Positions 8,276 to 15,854 of a stretch of DNA of 37,209 nt are shown here, piece after piece. The position numbers and the translations under genes are program-made. The notes below the pieces were generated by a model. That model did no database searches. It was not told the origin of the DNA and saw only the letters and a list, made by a program, of their open reading frames with translations. Within the stretch, counting starts at the first letter, position 1; each line of letters starts with the position of its first letter. The stretch is from CAZIBG01 sp964536985 (GTDB lineage: Bacteria; Patescibacteriota; Saccharimonadia; Saccharimonadales; AWTP1-31), in contig CAZIBG010000008.1 of the NCBI GenBank assembly GCA_964536985.1, forward strand, positions 1 through 37,209. Direction: 5' to 3'.

Positions 8276-9157
8276 ATGATAAACAAACTTAAGCTCAACG
8301 TAAGTTCGACAATACAAAAACTCAAACTTCTCAGCCCATTAAAGTTAACATTGGTGATTGCAGCGGCATTAGCAGTGACATCAACAGCTGCTGGAGCAAC
8401 CTATTTATCCGTACGTGATACTACTCCGGATTCTGACACGGCAGGGACCACTCAGGTCGATACCAACAACAACGACATAACCGATAAGAAAACTGAGGAG
8501 ACGGCGGCAAATACACCTACGCCGGTTGAGACACCAAAACCAGCACCTGCAACTGCTGCAGCTCCAGCCCCTTCAAAAGCAACAGTCAAATTCACAAAGG
8601 GGGGAGGCAGCCTACAGGGAAGCACGGTAGTTATTGCGCTTACAGCTAACGCAACTCTTAACGGAACATGTACCTACACTCTAACACTAGGTAATTCTAC
8701 GATCACCCAGTCTAACAGCGCCAAAAATACTACTGTTTGCGCAATCAATATTCCTGTATCGACCTTCCCTAAATCAGGCAACTGGTTCTTTAGCCTTACC
8801 TATAAATCAGTTGATGGTAACACCAGTGGAATCGGCGGAGGATTCGATATTACAATTGTTCCAGAAGTACGTGAAATTAACTTCACTAAAGGAGGCGCTG
8901 GCTTAAACGGTGCAGTAGTCTCCGCAAGTGGTAACCTATCCGAGAACCAATCGGGTATCTGTACCTATACCTTCTCGCTCAACGGTACTGTTAGAGTCAG
9001 TAAAACCACCACTATTTCAAATAGTAACCGCTGCGCCATCGACATCCCCATCGGCGACTTTCCTAAAAGCGCAATCTACAGCTATAACCTTTCGTTTATT
9101 AGCAACGATACGTTAACCGTAGCCAATCAAGGTGCTTTCGACGTAGAAGTTTTCTAA
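8276..9157 (+). CDS. Secreted or membrane-anchored surface protein with two tandem repeats
   Basis: 293 residues. The N terminus is basic, followed by a single hydrophobic segment at about residues 22-42 (LTLVIAAALAVTSTAAGATYL), either an uncleaved anchor or a signal peptide. Then comes a Thr/Pro/Ala-rich linker (about 50-97) and two homologous domains of about 92 residues. Both repeats share the pattern FTKGG-x-L-G, CTYT(L/F), a second Cys in C-A-I-(N/D)-I-P, F-P-K-S, and end in a beta-strand ...F-D-(I/V). Each has exactly two Cys, probably a disulfide. The layout suggests an outward-facing beta-sandwich adhesin or host-contact protein; no named family is recognised. ATG at 8276 is preferred over TTG at 8270 because of the -10 spacing. 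Confidence 0.85.
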   Translation: MINKLKLNVSSTIQKLKLLSPLKLTLVIAAALAVTSTAAGATYLSVRDTTPDSDTAGTTQVDTNNNDITDKKTEETAANTPTPVETPKPAPATAAAPAPSKATVKFTKGGGSLQGSTVVIALTANATLNGTCTYTLTLGNSTITQSNSAKNTTVCAINIPVSTFPKSGNWFFSLTYKSVDGNTSGIGGGFDITIVPEVREINFTKGGAGLNGAVVSASGNLSENQSGICTYTFSLNGTVRVSKTTTISNSNRCAIDIPIGDFPKSAIYSYNLSFISNDTLTVANQGAFDVEVF

Positions 9158-9171
9158 GAGTATTCGTGCCT

Positions 9172-9208
9172 GTCTCCCAGGCGCATAAATGGACGACTGG
9201 GAGACTTT
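9172..9208 (+). terminator. Stem-loop after the two-repeat surface protein gene
   Basis: GTCTCCCAG (9172-9180) pairs perfectly with CTGGGAGAC (9197-9205), followed by only TTT. An alternative smaller hairpin, GCCTG-TCTCC-CAGGC, overlaps the left arm. The right arm abuts the tuf -35 element, so termination and tuf initiation are packed together. The short T-run makes it a weak intrinsic terminator. Confidence 0.5.
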
Positions 9209-9234
9209 ACAAACACCGGTGGCTCATCTATAAT
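9206..9234 (+). promoter_or_regulatory. Promoter of tuf
   Basis: TTTACA (9206-9211), a 17-base spacer and TATAAT (9229-9234) form a near-consensus sigma-70 promoter. The transcript should begin near 9241, giving a leader of about 117 bases with a small hairpin (GCT-GGC-AGAC-GCC-AGC, 9270-9288). Confidence 0.8.
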
Positions 9235-9357
9235 TAATTGGTAACTCGCGAGAGGGCTTTTTGATTTATGCTTGGCAGACGCCTGAGCTTAAACCAAAAT
9301 ATGGATCGCGAACACAACAAACTAGCTCTATAAAACTAACCAAGGAGAATCACCTAT

Positions 9358-10542
9358 ATGGCTGATAACTTTGACCGAACCAAACCTCACGTTAACGTGG
9401 GTACCATGGGTCACGTTGACCACGGTAAAACAACACTAACTGCAGCTATTACAGCTGTGCTCGCTAAGAAGCTTCCTAGCGCAGTTAACCAGCCGATTGC
9501 GTATGACGAAATCGACAACGCTCCAGAAGAAAAAGCTCGTGGTATTACCATTGCTACTTCTCACCAAGAATATGAAAGCGAAAAGCGTCACTACGCTCAC
9601 GTTGATATGCCAGGTCACGCTGACTATGTTAAGAACATGATCACCGGTGCTGCACAAATCGACGGTGCGATTCTTGTTGTTGGTGCTAACGACGGCCCAC
9701 TTCCACAAACTCGTGAGCACGTTCTTCTTGCTAAGCAAGTTGGTGTTCCAAAGATTCTTGTATTCATGAACAAGATGGACCTCGCTGATCCAGAACTAGT
9801 CGAACTAGTCGAAATGGACATCCGTGAACTACTCGCAAAGAATGGTTACGACGAAGATGCTCCTATCATCAAGGGATCTGCTACTAAGGCTCTTGCTGGC
9901 GATCCTGAAAACGAAGATGCAATCATGGAACTCGTACGAGCTATGGACGACTTCGTTCCAGAGCCAAAGCGCGAACTAGACAAGCCATTCCTTATGCCAA
10001 TCGAAGACGTCTTTAGTATCAAGGGTCGTGGTACCGTTGCTACTGGTCGTATCGAACAAGGTATCGTCAAGGTTGGTGAAGAAGTTGAAATCGTTGGTAT
10101 CCGCGATACTCGTAAGAGTACCGTTACTGGTGTCGAAATGTTCAAGAAGAACCTTGACCAAGGTCAAGCCGGTGACAACGTTGGTATCCTCCTTCGAGGT
10201 ATCGAGCGTGATGACATCGAACGCGGCCAGGTTCTTGCTAAGACCGGTTCCGTTACTCCTCACACCGAGTTTGATGCAGAAGTCTATATCCTCACCAAAG
10301 AAGAAGGTGGACGTCACACTCCATTCTTCAAGGGTTACAAGCCTCAGTTCTACTTCCGTACTACTGACGTAACCGGTGAAGTTGAACTTCCTGCTGACAA
10401 AGAGATGGTTATGCCTGGTGATACAATCACCTTCAAGGTAAAACTACTCGCTCCTATTGCTATGGAGCAAGGTCTTAACTTCGCTATCCGCGAAGGTGGC
10501 CGAACCGTTGGTGCTGGTGTTGTAACCAAGATCAACAAATAG
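9358..10542 (+). CDS. tuf: Elongation factor Tu
   Basis: Delivers aminoacyl-tRNA to the ribosome. 394 residues, normal length. G1 GHVDHGKTTLT, switch I EEKARGITI, G3 DMPGHADYV, G4 NKMD and G5 GSATKAL are all present, followed by domains II and III with KGRGTVATGRIE and the GRTVGAGVVTKI C terminus. Start ATG has AAGGAG about 9 bases upstream. It is separated from fusA by an unknown gene and a surface-protein gene, has its own strong promoter and its own terminator, so it is a single-gene unit. Confidence 0.98.
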   Translation: MADNFDRTKPHVNVGTMGHVDHGKTTLTAAITAVLAKKLPSAVNQPIAYDEIDNAPEEKARGITIATSHQEYESEKRHYAHVDMPGHADYVKNMITGAAQIDGAILVVGANDGPLPQTREHVLLAKQVGVPKILVFMNKMDLADPELVELVEMDIRELLAKNGYDEDAPIIKGSATKALAGDPENEDAIMELVRAMDDFVPEPKRELDKPFLMPIEDVFSIKGRGTVATGRIEQGIVKVGEEVEIVGIRDTRKSTVTGVEMFKKNLDQGQAGDNVGILLRGIERDDIERGQVLAKTGSVTPHTEFDAEVYILTKEEGGRHTPFFKGYKPQFYFRTTDVTGEVELPADKEMVMPGDTITFKVKLLAPIAMEQGLNFAIREGGRTVGAGVVTKINK

Positions 10543-10564
10543 TCTAACCCTAGACTAAACAAAA

Positions 10565-10591
10565 GAGCGTCGAGCAATCGGCGCTTTTTTA
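10565..10591 (+). terminator. Rho-independent terminator after tuf
   Basis: AGCGTCGA (10566-10573) and TCGGCGCT (10578-10585) pair around a GCAA (GNRA) tetraloop with one G-U, followed by six T. Confidence 0.9.
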
Positions 10592-10606
10592 ATTGAGCTA
10601 ACGACC

Positions 10607-10636
10607 TTGACCGATAAACGGCACGTACCTCATACT
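10607..10636 (+). promoter_or_regulatory. Promoter giving a leaderless start at 10644
   Basis: TTGACC (10607-10612), 18-base spacer, CATACT (10631-10636). The predicted first base is at or next to the ATG at 10644. This supports 10644 as the true start of the following gene. Confidence 0.6.
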
Positions 10637-10643
10637 GCTATCT

Positions 10644-11007
10644 ATGAAGAAAACACTTATAACAGCAGTTCTTATTATTAAGTTTGGGGCTATTTACTCC
10701 AGCCGTTGCAATGGCTCATGATGGCGAAACTCATAGCGCCGATGATGCTACTATTGAACACAATCTCAAAGAACAGGGACTCGACAAGGCACCAGAGCCT
10801 GTAACAATTCCTAAAAGTGAGATGTATGGACTTAAGCCTTCTTCTGGATTCGTGGATGAGAATGGCAAACCTCTTTCCGATGAAGAGTACGCCGCCTACC
10901 GCAAAGAACAAGAAAAAGGCATATTCGAAAAATATCCATTCGTGACCGCTGGCCTGGCCCTAGGGGTTACTGGCTTAATCGTCTACAAAGTTAAGAAACG
11001 TCGCTAG
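10644..11007 (+). CDS. Small secreted, C-terminally membrane-anchored protein; frameshift inside the signal peptide
   Basis: The ATG at 10644, behind a good promoter, begins MKKTLITAVL, the first half of a signal peptide. Without correction it runs into a stop after about 25 codons. Shifted by one base, the continuing frame reads LLSLGLFTPAVAMAHDGE, an ideal hydrophobic core and Ala-x-Ala cleavage region, and stays open to the stop at 11007. One extra base therefore lies between about 10653 and 10684. The mature part is acidic, with PKSEMYGLKPSSG and LSDEEYAAYRKEQEKG, and ends in one membrane span (VTAGLALGVTGLIVY) and a KVKKRR tail: outside domain, inside tail. It could be a pseudogene, a sequencing error or phase variation. 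Function unknown. The unshifted ORF from TTG 10684 would lack a usable signal. Confidence 0.7.
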
Positions 11008-11009
11008 TC

Positions 11010-11038
11010 TTTACTATTACCTAATCATATTGTAGAAT
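11010..11038 (+). promoter_or_regulatory. Promoter of rpsJ
   Basis: TTTACT (11010-11015), 17-base spacer, TAGAAT (11033-11038). The leader is about 78 bases and contains small hairpins, including GATG-TTA-CATC just before the AAGGAG ribosome site. Confidence 0.65.
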
Positions 11039-11122
11039 AACAAAGTAAATTAATGGTGATGACTAAAAGTCGTTGCATCGTTCTTATAGCGTTGCAGGGA
11101 TGTTACATCACAAGGAGATCCA

Positions 11123-11452
11123 ATGGCTGAAGCCAAAAAAGTAGATAGCAAACCGCGAATTCGTATTCGTCTTAAGGCCTATGACCACAAAGTCATCGAT
11201 CAAGCTGCAAAGCAGATTGTTGATACCGCTCTGCGTACCGGAGCTGTTATTGCTGGTCCAATCCCACTTCCTACAAAGCGAACTACTTATACCGTAGTTA
11301 AAAGTCCTCACGTCTACAAGAAAGGTCGTGAACAATTCGAAATGCGCGTCCACAAGCGCCTTATCGATGTCATGGACCCAACTCCAAAGACTATCGACAG
11401 TCTTATGAACATCAGCCTTCCAGCTGGTGTTGACGCCGAAATCAAGATGTAA
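11123..11452 (+). CDS. rpsJ: 30S ribosomal protein S10 (uS10)
   Basis: Head protein of the small subunit. 109 residues with a slightly extended N terminus before RIRIRLKAYDHKVID. Also visible are GAVIAGPIPLPTKR, SPHVYKKGREQFEMRVHKRLIDV and the C-terminal SLPAGVDAEIKM. The ATG has AAGGAG at normal spacing. In most bacteria rpsJ leads the S10 operon, but here a terminator and a membrane-protein gene separate it from rplC, so it is its own transcription unit. Confidence 0.97.
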   Translation: MAEAKKVDSKPRIRIRLKAYDHKVIDQAAKQIVDTALRTGAVIAGPIPLPTKRTTYTVVKSPHVYKKGREQFEMRVHKRLIDVMDPTPKTIDSLMNISLPAGVDAEIKM

Positions 11453-11474
11453 TCATCCACGATTCCTGCAAAAG

Positions 11475-11496
11475 CCCTCCACTCGGAGGGTTTTTT
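11475..11496 (+). terminator. Rho-independent terminator after rpsJ
   Basis: CCCTCC-ACTC-GGAGGG followed by six T. It insulates rpsJ from the S10-spc operon. Confidence 0.92.
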
Positions 11497-11525
11497 GCAT
11501 TATGTGATCTGTTATACTAGTGCTT

Positions 11526-11819
11526 ATGGTTAAATCAAAAACAAAAATCAAAAAGAAGCCAGCAAGAACCTCAAACCTAGAGATGGATAGTATATTCGTC
11601 TTAAAACTAGTTCTATTTCTGATTCTAGGCTCTCAATGGCTCTACATCGATAATGCTAATAGCGGCTCAAGCTATCCAATCCCTGTGGGCGCCATCATAG
11701 GTCTAGGCTTTGCACTTCATGAGCACTTTAAGATTGATCGTAAAATTGAATACGCATTATTACTAGTGTCGATGTTTGTAGGCTTCTGGCTGCCAATTGG
11801 AATTTCCCTCAAACACTAA
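11526..11819 (+). CDS. Small integral membrane protein of unknown function
   Basis: 97 residues. A strongly basic N-terminal tail (VKSKTKIKKKPAR) is followed by three hydrophobic segments: about 24-41 (IFVLKLVLFLILGSQWLY), 52-66 (PVGAIIGLGFALHEHF) and 76-93 (YALLLVSMFVGFWLPIGI). The positive-inside rule puts the N terminus in the cytoplasm. The -10 TATACT (11513-11518) ends 7 bases before the ATG, with no ribosome site, so this is a leaderless gene. It sits between the rpsJ terminator and the rplC promoter as an insertion into the S10 region. No family recognised. Confidence 0.8.
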   Translation: MVKSKTKIKKKPARTSNLEMDSIFVLKLVLFLILGSQWLYIDNANSGSSYPIPVGAIIGLGFALHEHFKIDRKIEYALLLVSMFVGFWLPIGISLKH

Positions 11820-11843
11820 TCTTGTTGTAGAATAGTCTACTTG

Positions 11844-11873
11844 TTGACAGGGGTAAGGTTTATCTGCTAATCT
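11844..11873 (+). promoter_or_regulatory. Promoter of the rplC (S10-spc) operon
   Basis: TTGACA (11844-11849), 18-base spacer, TAATCT (11868-11873) with an extended -10 TG at 11865-11866. Expected start near 11880, leaving a leader of about 143 bases. Confidence 0.75.
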
Positions 11874-11890
11874 GTATTGGTATATCAAAT

Positions 11891-11983
11891 CCTGTTCTTG
11901 GTAATTAGGAAGGTTCAACTCTGCACAACAGGGGCGAAAACCACCAGTCACCAAGCATTTTTATGTCTTGCCCCTTACAAGAC
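11891..11983 (+). promoter_or_regulatory. Structured 5' leader of the rplC operon, potential pseudoknot
   Basis: CCTGTT (11891-11896) pairs with AACAGG (11927-11932). GTCTTG (11965-11970) and CAAGAC (11978-11983) form a perfect stem with loop CCCCTTA. The CCCC of that loop is complementary to GGGG at 11931-11934, allowing a long-range pseudoknot that competes with the first stem. A ribosomal-protein autoregulatory site, as L4 provides in E. coli, is a reasonable guess, not shown. Confidence 0.45.
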
Positions 11984-12022
11984 TAGGCATAAAGAAACAC
12001 GAACAGCTAACAACGAGGAACT

Positions 12023-12658
12023 ATGAAAGCATTCATTACCCGCAAAATCGGTATGACCAGCATTGTTGCTGAAGATGGCAGCGTTATTGCTGTTACTTTG
12101 CTTTCCGCTACCCCTAACACTGTTACCCAGGTTAAGACGCTCGACGTAGATGGCTATAAGGCTGTCCAAATCGGTGCCGAAAACTCCAAGAAAATTGGAA
12201 AGACCATGGCAGGACATCTTAAGGCAGCGGAAGCCGTAAACAAAAACGTAAACTCAAAGATTATTCACGAATTCCGTCTCGACTTCGAAGAATCACCAGA
12301 AGACCTCAGCGTAGGAGCAGAACTCACCGCAGAGGTCTTTTCAGTTGGCGACGTCGTTAAAGTAACTGGAACCTCAAAAGGTAAAGGTTTTGCTGGAACG
12401 ATCAAGCGACACAACTTCCACCGACAGCGCAAGACGCACGGTGGTAAGGGTAACACTCGTAAGCCAGGTTCAATTGGCTCTATGTATCCTCAGCACATTT
12501 TCAAAGGAACTCGTATGGCTGGTCAAATGGGCCACGAAAAAGTTTCTGTTAAAAACCTCAAAATTGCTCTTGTCGATGCAGAACTTAATGTCATCGGTGT
12601 TACCGGTGCCGTTCCTGGTCCTCGTAAAGGCATTGTATTTATCGAAGGAGCAAAATAA
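12023..12658 (+). CDS. rplC: 50S ribosomal protein L3 (uL3)
   Basis: Early-assembly protein whose loop reaches the peptidyl-transferase centre. 211 residues. It begins KAFITRKIGMTSI and has GTSKGKGFAGTIKRHNF, the HGGKGNTRKPGSIG loop, MAGQMGHEKVSV and the VPGPRKGIVFI end. Where E. coli has the methylated Gln in GQNQTPG, this protein reads GSMYPQHI, so the PrmB site looks altered. First gene of the long operon; its stop overlaps the rplD start (TAATG), and the rplD ribosome site (GGAG) lies inside the last codons. Confidence 0.97.
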   Translation: MKAFITRKIGMTSIVAEDGSVIAVTLLSATPNTVTQVKTLDVDGYKAVQIGAENSKKIGKTMAGHLKAAEAVNKNVNSKIIHEFRLDFEESPEDLSVGAELTAEVFSVGDVVKVTGTSKGKGFAGTIKRHNFHRQRKTHGGKGNTRKPGSIGSMYPQHIFKGTRMAGQMGHEKVSVKNLKIALVDAELNVIGVTGAVPGPRKGIVFIEGAK

Positions 12659-13314
12659 TGAGTGTATCTACTTATACTAAGACTGGCAGCAAAGCTACCA
12701 CTCCTGCAAAACTTGATAAGGCTATCTTTGACCTAACCGTCGAAAATCATGAACTTGTTAAGCAAGCATATGTAACCTACCTTGCTAATGGCCGCGAAAA
12801 CCTCGCAGTTACGCTAAAGCGTGGCGAAGTAAGCGGTGGTGGTAAGAAGCCATGGAAGCAAAAGGGAACCGGCCGTGCTCGTTTCGGTAGCTCACGTGTG
12901 CCAATTTGGCGTGGTGGTGGTATCACCTTTGGTCCAACAGGAAACGAAAACTACTCAAAGAAGCTCAACGTCAAAGCTAAGCGACAGGCTATTCGCCAGG
13001 CACTCAGCATGGCTAACGCCGAAAGTCGCATCAGCGTCATCGAAGCTATCGTTGCTAAAGAAGGCAAGACTAAAGACATCCAGGCACTACTAACAAAGGT
13101 TGGTGCTAAGCGCCGAACACTACTTGTTGTAGATACCAAAGATACCGACATCATCCGGGCAACTGCCAACCTAAAAGATGTCACACTAGTTACTGCTAAG
13201 TACCTAAACGTTTTTGACATCGTAAACGCTCATCACCTGATTATCACTCAGAAGTCACTAGCTATTATTAGCGAATGGCTCGGTGAAGCTGCACCTGCCA
13301 AGGAGACCAAGTAA
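12658..13314 (+). CDS. rplD: 50S ribosomal protein L4 (uL4)
   Basis: Exit-tunnel protein; in enterobacteria also the feedback regulator of the S10 operon. 218 residues with GGGKKPWKQKGTGRARFGSSRVPIWRGGG, GPTGNENYSKKLNVKAKRQAIR and the C-terminal DIVNAHHLIITQKSL. The tunnel loop is intact. It ends in AKETK, where AAG GAG doubles as the ribosome site of rplW. TAATG overlaps at both ends imply coupled translation. Confidence 0.97.
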   Translation: MSVSTYTKTGSKATTPAKLDKAIFDLTVENHELVKQAYVTYLANGRENLAVTLKRGEVSGGGKKPWKQKGTGRARFGSSRVPIWRGGGITFGPTGNENYSKKLNVKAKRQAIRQALSMANAESRISVIEAIVAKEGKTKDIQALLTKVGAKRRTLLVVDTKDTDIIRATANLKDVTLVTAKYLNVFDIVNAHHLIITQKSLAIISEWLGEAAPAKETK

Positions 13315-13682
13315 TGAATCACATCGTACTCAAGCCTCGTATGAGCGAAAAGGCATATGCCCAGAGTCAACTTAATAACGTCTACGTTTTTGTAGTACCT
13401 AATAACGCAAACAAGCAGACTGTCGCTCAGGCAGTAGAAGCTCAGTTTGGCGTTACTGTAACTAATGTTCGTACCGTAATCCAAAGTGGTAAAAGCCTTA
13501 CTAGCCGCAGCAAGCGAACTCGTGGTGTCACTGTTTTCCGCAAAGACATCAAGAAAGCTTACGTGACTCTTAAAGCTGGCGATCACATTGCAATCTTTGA
13601 CGCTCCTGAAGAAGTTAAGACTGATTCAAAAGCCGACAAGAAAGTAGCTAAGAAAGCTACGACCGCGAAGGAGACCAAGTAA
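13314..13682 (+). CDS. rplW: 50S ribosomal protein L23 (uL23)
   Basis: Sits at the tunnel exit and docks signal recognition particle and trigger factor. 122 residues, longer than the usual 95-100. The core shows LKPRMSEKAY, NNVYVFVVPNNANKQTVAQAVEAQFGV and RSKRTRGVTVFRKDIKKAYVTL. The extra length is a Lys/Ala/Asp-rich tail (about 100-122) ending AKETK. Overlaps both neighbours by one base. Confidence 0.96.
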   Translation: MNHIVLKPRMSEKAYAQSQLNNVYVFVVPNNANKQTVAQAVEAQFGVTVTNVRTVIQSGKSLTSRSKRTRGVTVFRKDIKKAYVTLKAGDHIAIFDAPEEVKTDSKADKKVAKKATTAKETK

Positions 13683-14518
13683 TGGCTATTAAACTATATA
13701 ACCCAAAGACTCCTGGTCTACGTGGCATGACCACACAGGATATGAGTGAGATCACTACTAAGCGACCACTCAAATCTCTTCTTGTAATCAAGAAGCGTGT
13801 TTCTGGCCGTAACAACCAAGGTCGTATCACTACCCGTCACCGCGGTGGTGGTGCTAAGCAGTTCTACCGCTTAGTAAACTTTAAGCTTGCCGAAGGTAGC
13901 ACCGCTATCATCGAAGCAATCGAATACGATCCAAACCGTAGCGCTCGTATTGCACGAATCAAGGAAAGTAATGGAACATACCACTACGTACTTGCTGCAA
14001 AGGGCATGAAAGTTGATCAGCAGATCCAGAGCGGCGAAGAAGCTCCAATCGAAACTGGTAACCGCCTAGAGATCAAGAATATTCCTGTCGGTAGCCTTAT
14101 CTATGGCATCGAAATCCAACCAGGCCGTGGTGCACAAATGGTCCGCTCCGCCGGAACCAGCGCACAGCTAATGGCTAAAGAAGGTGAATACGCTCAAGTA
14201 CGTATGCCTTCAGGCGAAGTACGACGCGTACTCATGACTTGCATGGCCAGCATTGGCCGTGTTGGTAACGAACAACACCAAAACATCAAGATTGGTAAAG
14301 CTGGACGTAACCGTCACAAGGGTATTCGCCCATCTGTTCGTGGTGTTGTTATGAACGCCGTCGATCACCCTCACGGTGGTGGTGATGGTGGACGTCACCG
14401 TATGGCTAAGGCGCCTCGAACTCCATGGGGTCAGAAGACTCTTGGATTCAAGACTCGACGTCGTAAGAGTACAACCAATATGATCGTAAGAAGCCGACAT
14501 GCGGCTAAACGGAAGTAA
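13682..14518 (+). CDS. rplB: 50S ribosomal protein L2 (uL2)
   Basis: Required for subunit joining and peptidyl-transferase activity. 278 residues, normal length. Motifs in order: IKLYNPKTPGLRGM, RNNQGRITTRHRGGGAKQ, IEYDPNRSARIARI, LKIKNIPVGSLIYGIE-type block, GRAGRNRHKGIRPSVRGVVMN-type block and VDHPHGGGDGGRH with the critical His. Ends SRHAAKRK. A 20-base gap with AAGGA follows before rpsS. Confidence 0.97.
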   Translation: MAIKLYNPKTPGLRGMTTQDMSEITTKRPLKSLLVIKKRVSGRNNQGRITTRHRGGGAKQFYRLVNFKLAEGSTAIIEAIEYDPNRSARIARIKESNGTYHYVLAAKGMKVDQQIQSGEEAPIETGNRLEIKNIPVGSLIYGIEIQPGRGAQMVRSAGTSAQLMAKEGEYAQVRMPSGEVRRVLMTCMASIGRVGNEQHQNIKIGKAGRNRHKGIRPSVRGVVMNAVDHPHGGGDGGRHRMAKAPRTPWGQKTLGFKTRRRKSTTNMIVRSRHAAKRK

Positions 14519-14538
14519 TTAGGGAATAAGGAATAACT

Positions 14539-14814
14539 ATGAGTAGATCACTAAAAAAAGGACCATTCATCGACCCTAAGCTTGCCAAGAAAGTAAGTGC
14601 ACTAGGTAACGAAGACCGAACCATTATCAAAACATGGGCTCGTTCTTCTACCATTAGTCCTGACTTTGTCGGTAAGACCATTGCCGTACATAACGGCAAG
14701 GTTCATGTTCCAGTATTCGTTACTGAAAACATGGTAGGACACAAGCTAGGTGAATTCAGTCCAACACGTAAATTCCGCTCTCATGGCGGTAAGCTCGCGA
14801 AAGGTAAGAAGTAA
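14539..14814 (+). CDS. rpsS: 30S ribosomal protein S19 (uS19)
   Basis: Head protein that contacts S13 and the 16S rRNA. 91 residues, normal. MSRSLKKGPFIDPKL, TWARSSTISPDFVGKTIAVHNGK and HKLGEFSPTRKFRSHGG are all canonical. Start ATG is preceded by AAGGA. Overlaps rplV by one base. Confidence 0.97.
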   Translation: MSRSLKKGPFIDPKLAKKVSALGNEDRTIIKTWARSSTISPDFVGKTIAVHNGKVHVPVFVTENMVGHKLGEFSPTRKFRSHGGKLAKGKK

Positions 14815-15221
14815 TGCCCGTTCTATCAGTCGCTAAAGGCGTAAATATGAGCCCCCGCAAGGTTGCTGTTGTAGCAGCTCTTGTTCGTGGCCGTACCGTC
14901 GAAGACGCGCTAACAATTCTTTCACACGTTCCTCGTGCTTCCGCAATCCCTGTCCGTAAAGCAATTGAATCAGCTAAAGCTAATGCCGATCACAACCACC
15001 GCCTCAAGCCTGATACGCTTGTTATTACCGAGATCAGCGTTAGCCCTGGTGTTCGCCTCAAGCGATTCCGCCCTGCTGCACAAGGTCGTGCACTTCCATT
15101 CATGCGTCGCACCAGCCACATTCGTGTTGTTGTTGATGGTGAAGCCCGACCAGTCAAAAAGGCTGTTGCTGAAAAACCAGCTGTAAAGACCCCAGCAAAG
15201 AAAGCAAAGGAGACTAAGTAA
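14814..15221 (+). CDS. rplV: 50S ribosomal protein L22 (uL22)
   Basis: Lines the exit tunnel. 135 residues: core with MSPRKVAVVAALVRGRTVEDAL, AIESAKANADHNHRL, PGVRLKRFRPAAQGRALPFMRRTSHIRVVV, then an Ala/Lys/Pro tail ending KETK that carries the ribosome site AAAGGAG for rpsC. The beta-hairpin reaching the tunnel constriction is intact. Confidence 0.97.
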   Translation: MPVLSVAKGVNMSPRKVAVVAALVRGRTVEDALTILSHVPRASAIPVRKAIESAKANADHNHRLKPDTLVITEISVSPGVRLKRFRPAAQGRALPFMRRTSHIRVVVDGEARPVKKAVAEKPAVKTPAKKAKETK

Positions 15222-15853
15222 TGGGTCAAAAAGTAAATCCAATTTCTATGCGTCTCCAGGTCAATAAAGACTGGCGCAGCAAATGGTTCGCAAACAAGCG
15301 TGAATACGCCGCATATCTTGCCAAGGATCTTCGTGTCCGCAAGATGGTTCAAGACAAGCTTGGTTCTCGTGCCGCTATCAACAAGATTGATATCGAACGA
15401 TCTCCAAACCTCGTAACCGTAACTATCTATACAGCTAAGGCTGGTGTTGTTATCGGTCGCGGTGGAGTTGGCGCACAAGAGCTTAAAGCTGCTATCGAAA
15501 ATATTTACCAGGCTCAAACCCGCGTAAATATCGAAGAAGTTAAAAAGCCAGAACTACACGCTAAGCTTGTAGCTGAGAACATTGCACACCAAATCGAACG
15601 ACGTATGTCATTCCGACGAGCAATCAAGTCTACAGCTGCAGCAACTATGCGTGCTGGTGCCCAAGGTATCCGTATCGAAGTATCAGGCCGACTAAACGGT
15701 GGTGATATGGCTCGACGCGAAAAAGAAGTTCAGGGATCCGTTCCTCTTCATACACTTCGTGCTGACATCGATTATGCCCACGTTCCTGCAATGCAGCCTG
15801 GTGCCGGTATCATCGGTGTTAAGGTTTGGATCTATAAAGGTGAGGTAGCTTAA
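15221..15853 (+). CDS. rpsC: 30S ribosomal protein S3 (uS3)
   Basis: mRNA-entry helicase-site protein. 210 residues: MGQKVNPISMRLQVNKDWRSKWF, KH-domain GVVIGRGGVGAQEL, then MSFRRAIKSTAAATMRAGAQGIRIEVSGRLNGGDMARREK and PGAGIIGVKVWIYKGE. Like other CPR proteins it lacks a long C-terminal tail. One base separates it from rplP. Confidence 0.97.
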   Translation: MGQKVNPISMRLQVNKDWRSKWFANKREYAAYLAKDLRVRKMVQDKLGSRAAINKIDIERSPNLVTVTIYTAKAGVVIGRGGVGAQELKAAIENIYQAQTRVNIEEVKKPELHAKLVAENIAHQIERRMSFRRAIKSTAAATMRAGAQGIRIEVSGRLNGGDMARREKEVQGSVPLHTLRADIDYAHVPAMQPGAGIIGVKVWIYKGEVA

Positions 15854-15854
15854 C

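Noticed and set aside
8928..9116. Internal ORF inside the two-repeat surface protein
   Set aside because: Alternative-frame shadow with Ser/Thr-rich random composition.
10660..10684. Programmed +1 frameshift in the signal peptide of the small secreted protein
   Set aside because: No slippery codon followed by a stop or rare codon as in prfB; a mutation or sequencing error is simpler.
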